Origin: Gigaspora margarita
Lineage: Eukaryota; Glomeromycota; Glomeromycetes; Diversisporales; Gigasporaceae
Direction: 5' to 3'
DNA length: 64,000 nt
Assembly: GCA_009809945.1 (NCBI GenBank)
Contig: WTPW01000578.1
Coordinates: forward strand, 186,636-250,635
In this document: piece after piece, positions 63,945 through 64,000 of the stretch
Position numbering within the stretch: the first letter of the stretch is position 1
How the letters are laid out: every line of letters starts with the position of its first letter
The notes under the pieces: model-generated
Seen by the model: only the letters and a program-made list of their open reading frames with translations
Told to the model about the DNA's origin: nothing
The model's database searches: none
Made by a program: the position numbers and the translations under genes

Positions 63945-64000
63945 GATGTCCAAATTGGATGTTTTTGGTACCATTTGAATTGTTTTGAGGAGAGGATTTG
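63945..64000. repeat. Partial palindromic unit at the window edge
   Basis: CCAAATTGGATGTTTTTGGT followed by ACCATTTGAATTGTTTTGAG resembles half of the units at 61,250-61,675. It is cut by the end of the window. Confidence 0.45.

Overview
The window looks like nuclear DNA of a very AT-rich, transposon-laden early-diverging fungus, most likely an arbuscular mycorrhizal fungus (Glomeromycotina, Rhizophagus/Gigaspora-like). This is inferred from short AT-rich GT-AG introns, a kinase next to NLRC3-type leucine-rich repeats, a Crypton-type tyrosine recombinase, a fungal very-large-GTPase (VLIG) homologue, and tens of kilobases of intergenic repeats. I could not search a database, so the taxon is an inference.

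Positions 1 to about 38,300 hold almost no host gene. This is a stack of transposons inserted into transposons. Many layers can be ordered because target-site duplications (TSDs) are still visible. The main players are: (i) hAT-type elements with 8-bp TSDs and ends beginning TAG or CAG, each family with its own dense subterminal motif. One (13,462-17,363) is near-complete and carries a three-exon transposase with a single in-frame stop. (ii) tRNA-headed, A-tailed SINE-like retroposons with 12-14 bp TSDs. (iii) palindromic MITEs with TA (mariner/pogo-like) or TTA targets. (iv) a decayed Tc1/mariner element at 36,013-37,322. (v) a giant inverted repeat at about 27,983-31,258. (vi) satellite-like arrays at 6.2-9.5 kb. 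Positions 38,640-41,100 hold a heavily decayed coding region.

Positions 41,700-57,000 are the gene-bearing part, with every gene on the minus strand. They are a TPR-like/LRR gene (41,721-42,602), a four-exon protein kinase (42,667-44,082) whose 3' end is supplied by an inserted MITE, a 48-bp tandem array (44,475-45,180), a four-exon Crypton-type recombinase (45,258-49,170) with a 2.3-kb TE-filled intron, a cluster of GC-rich perfect hairpins (49.5-49.7 kb), and a 1,527-residue VLIG-type GTPase (52,256-56,839) with a pogo-like MITE immediately upstream.

Positions 57,100-64,000 return to non-coding repeats: several MITE families, three tandem palindromic units at 61.2-61.7 kb, and copies of a ~190-bp core that recurs inside MITEs with different termini.

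The kinase, LRR and VLIG genes are the kind of signalling/immune-like families that are expanded in these fungi, but nothing in the sequence proves that they work together. The most distinctive items are the two-P-loop fungal VLIG protein, the kinase-LRR pair split by a MITE, the near-intact hAT element, the Crypton gene with its oversized intron, and the MITE core shared between unrelated termini.
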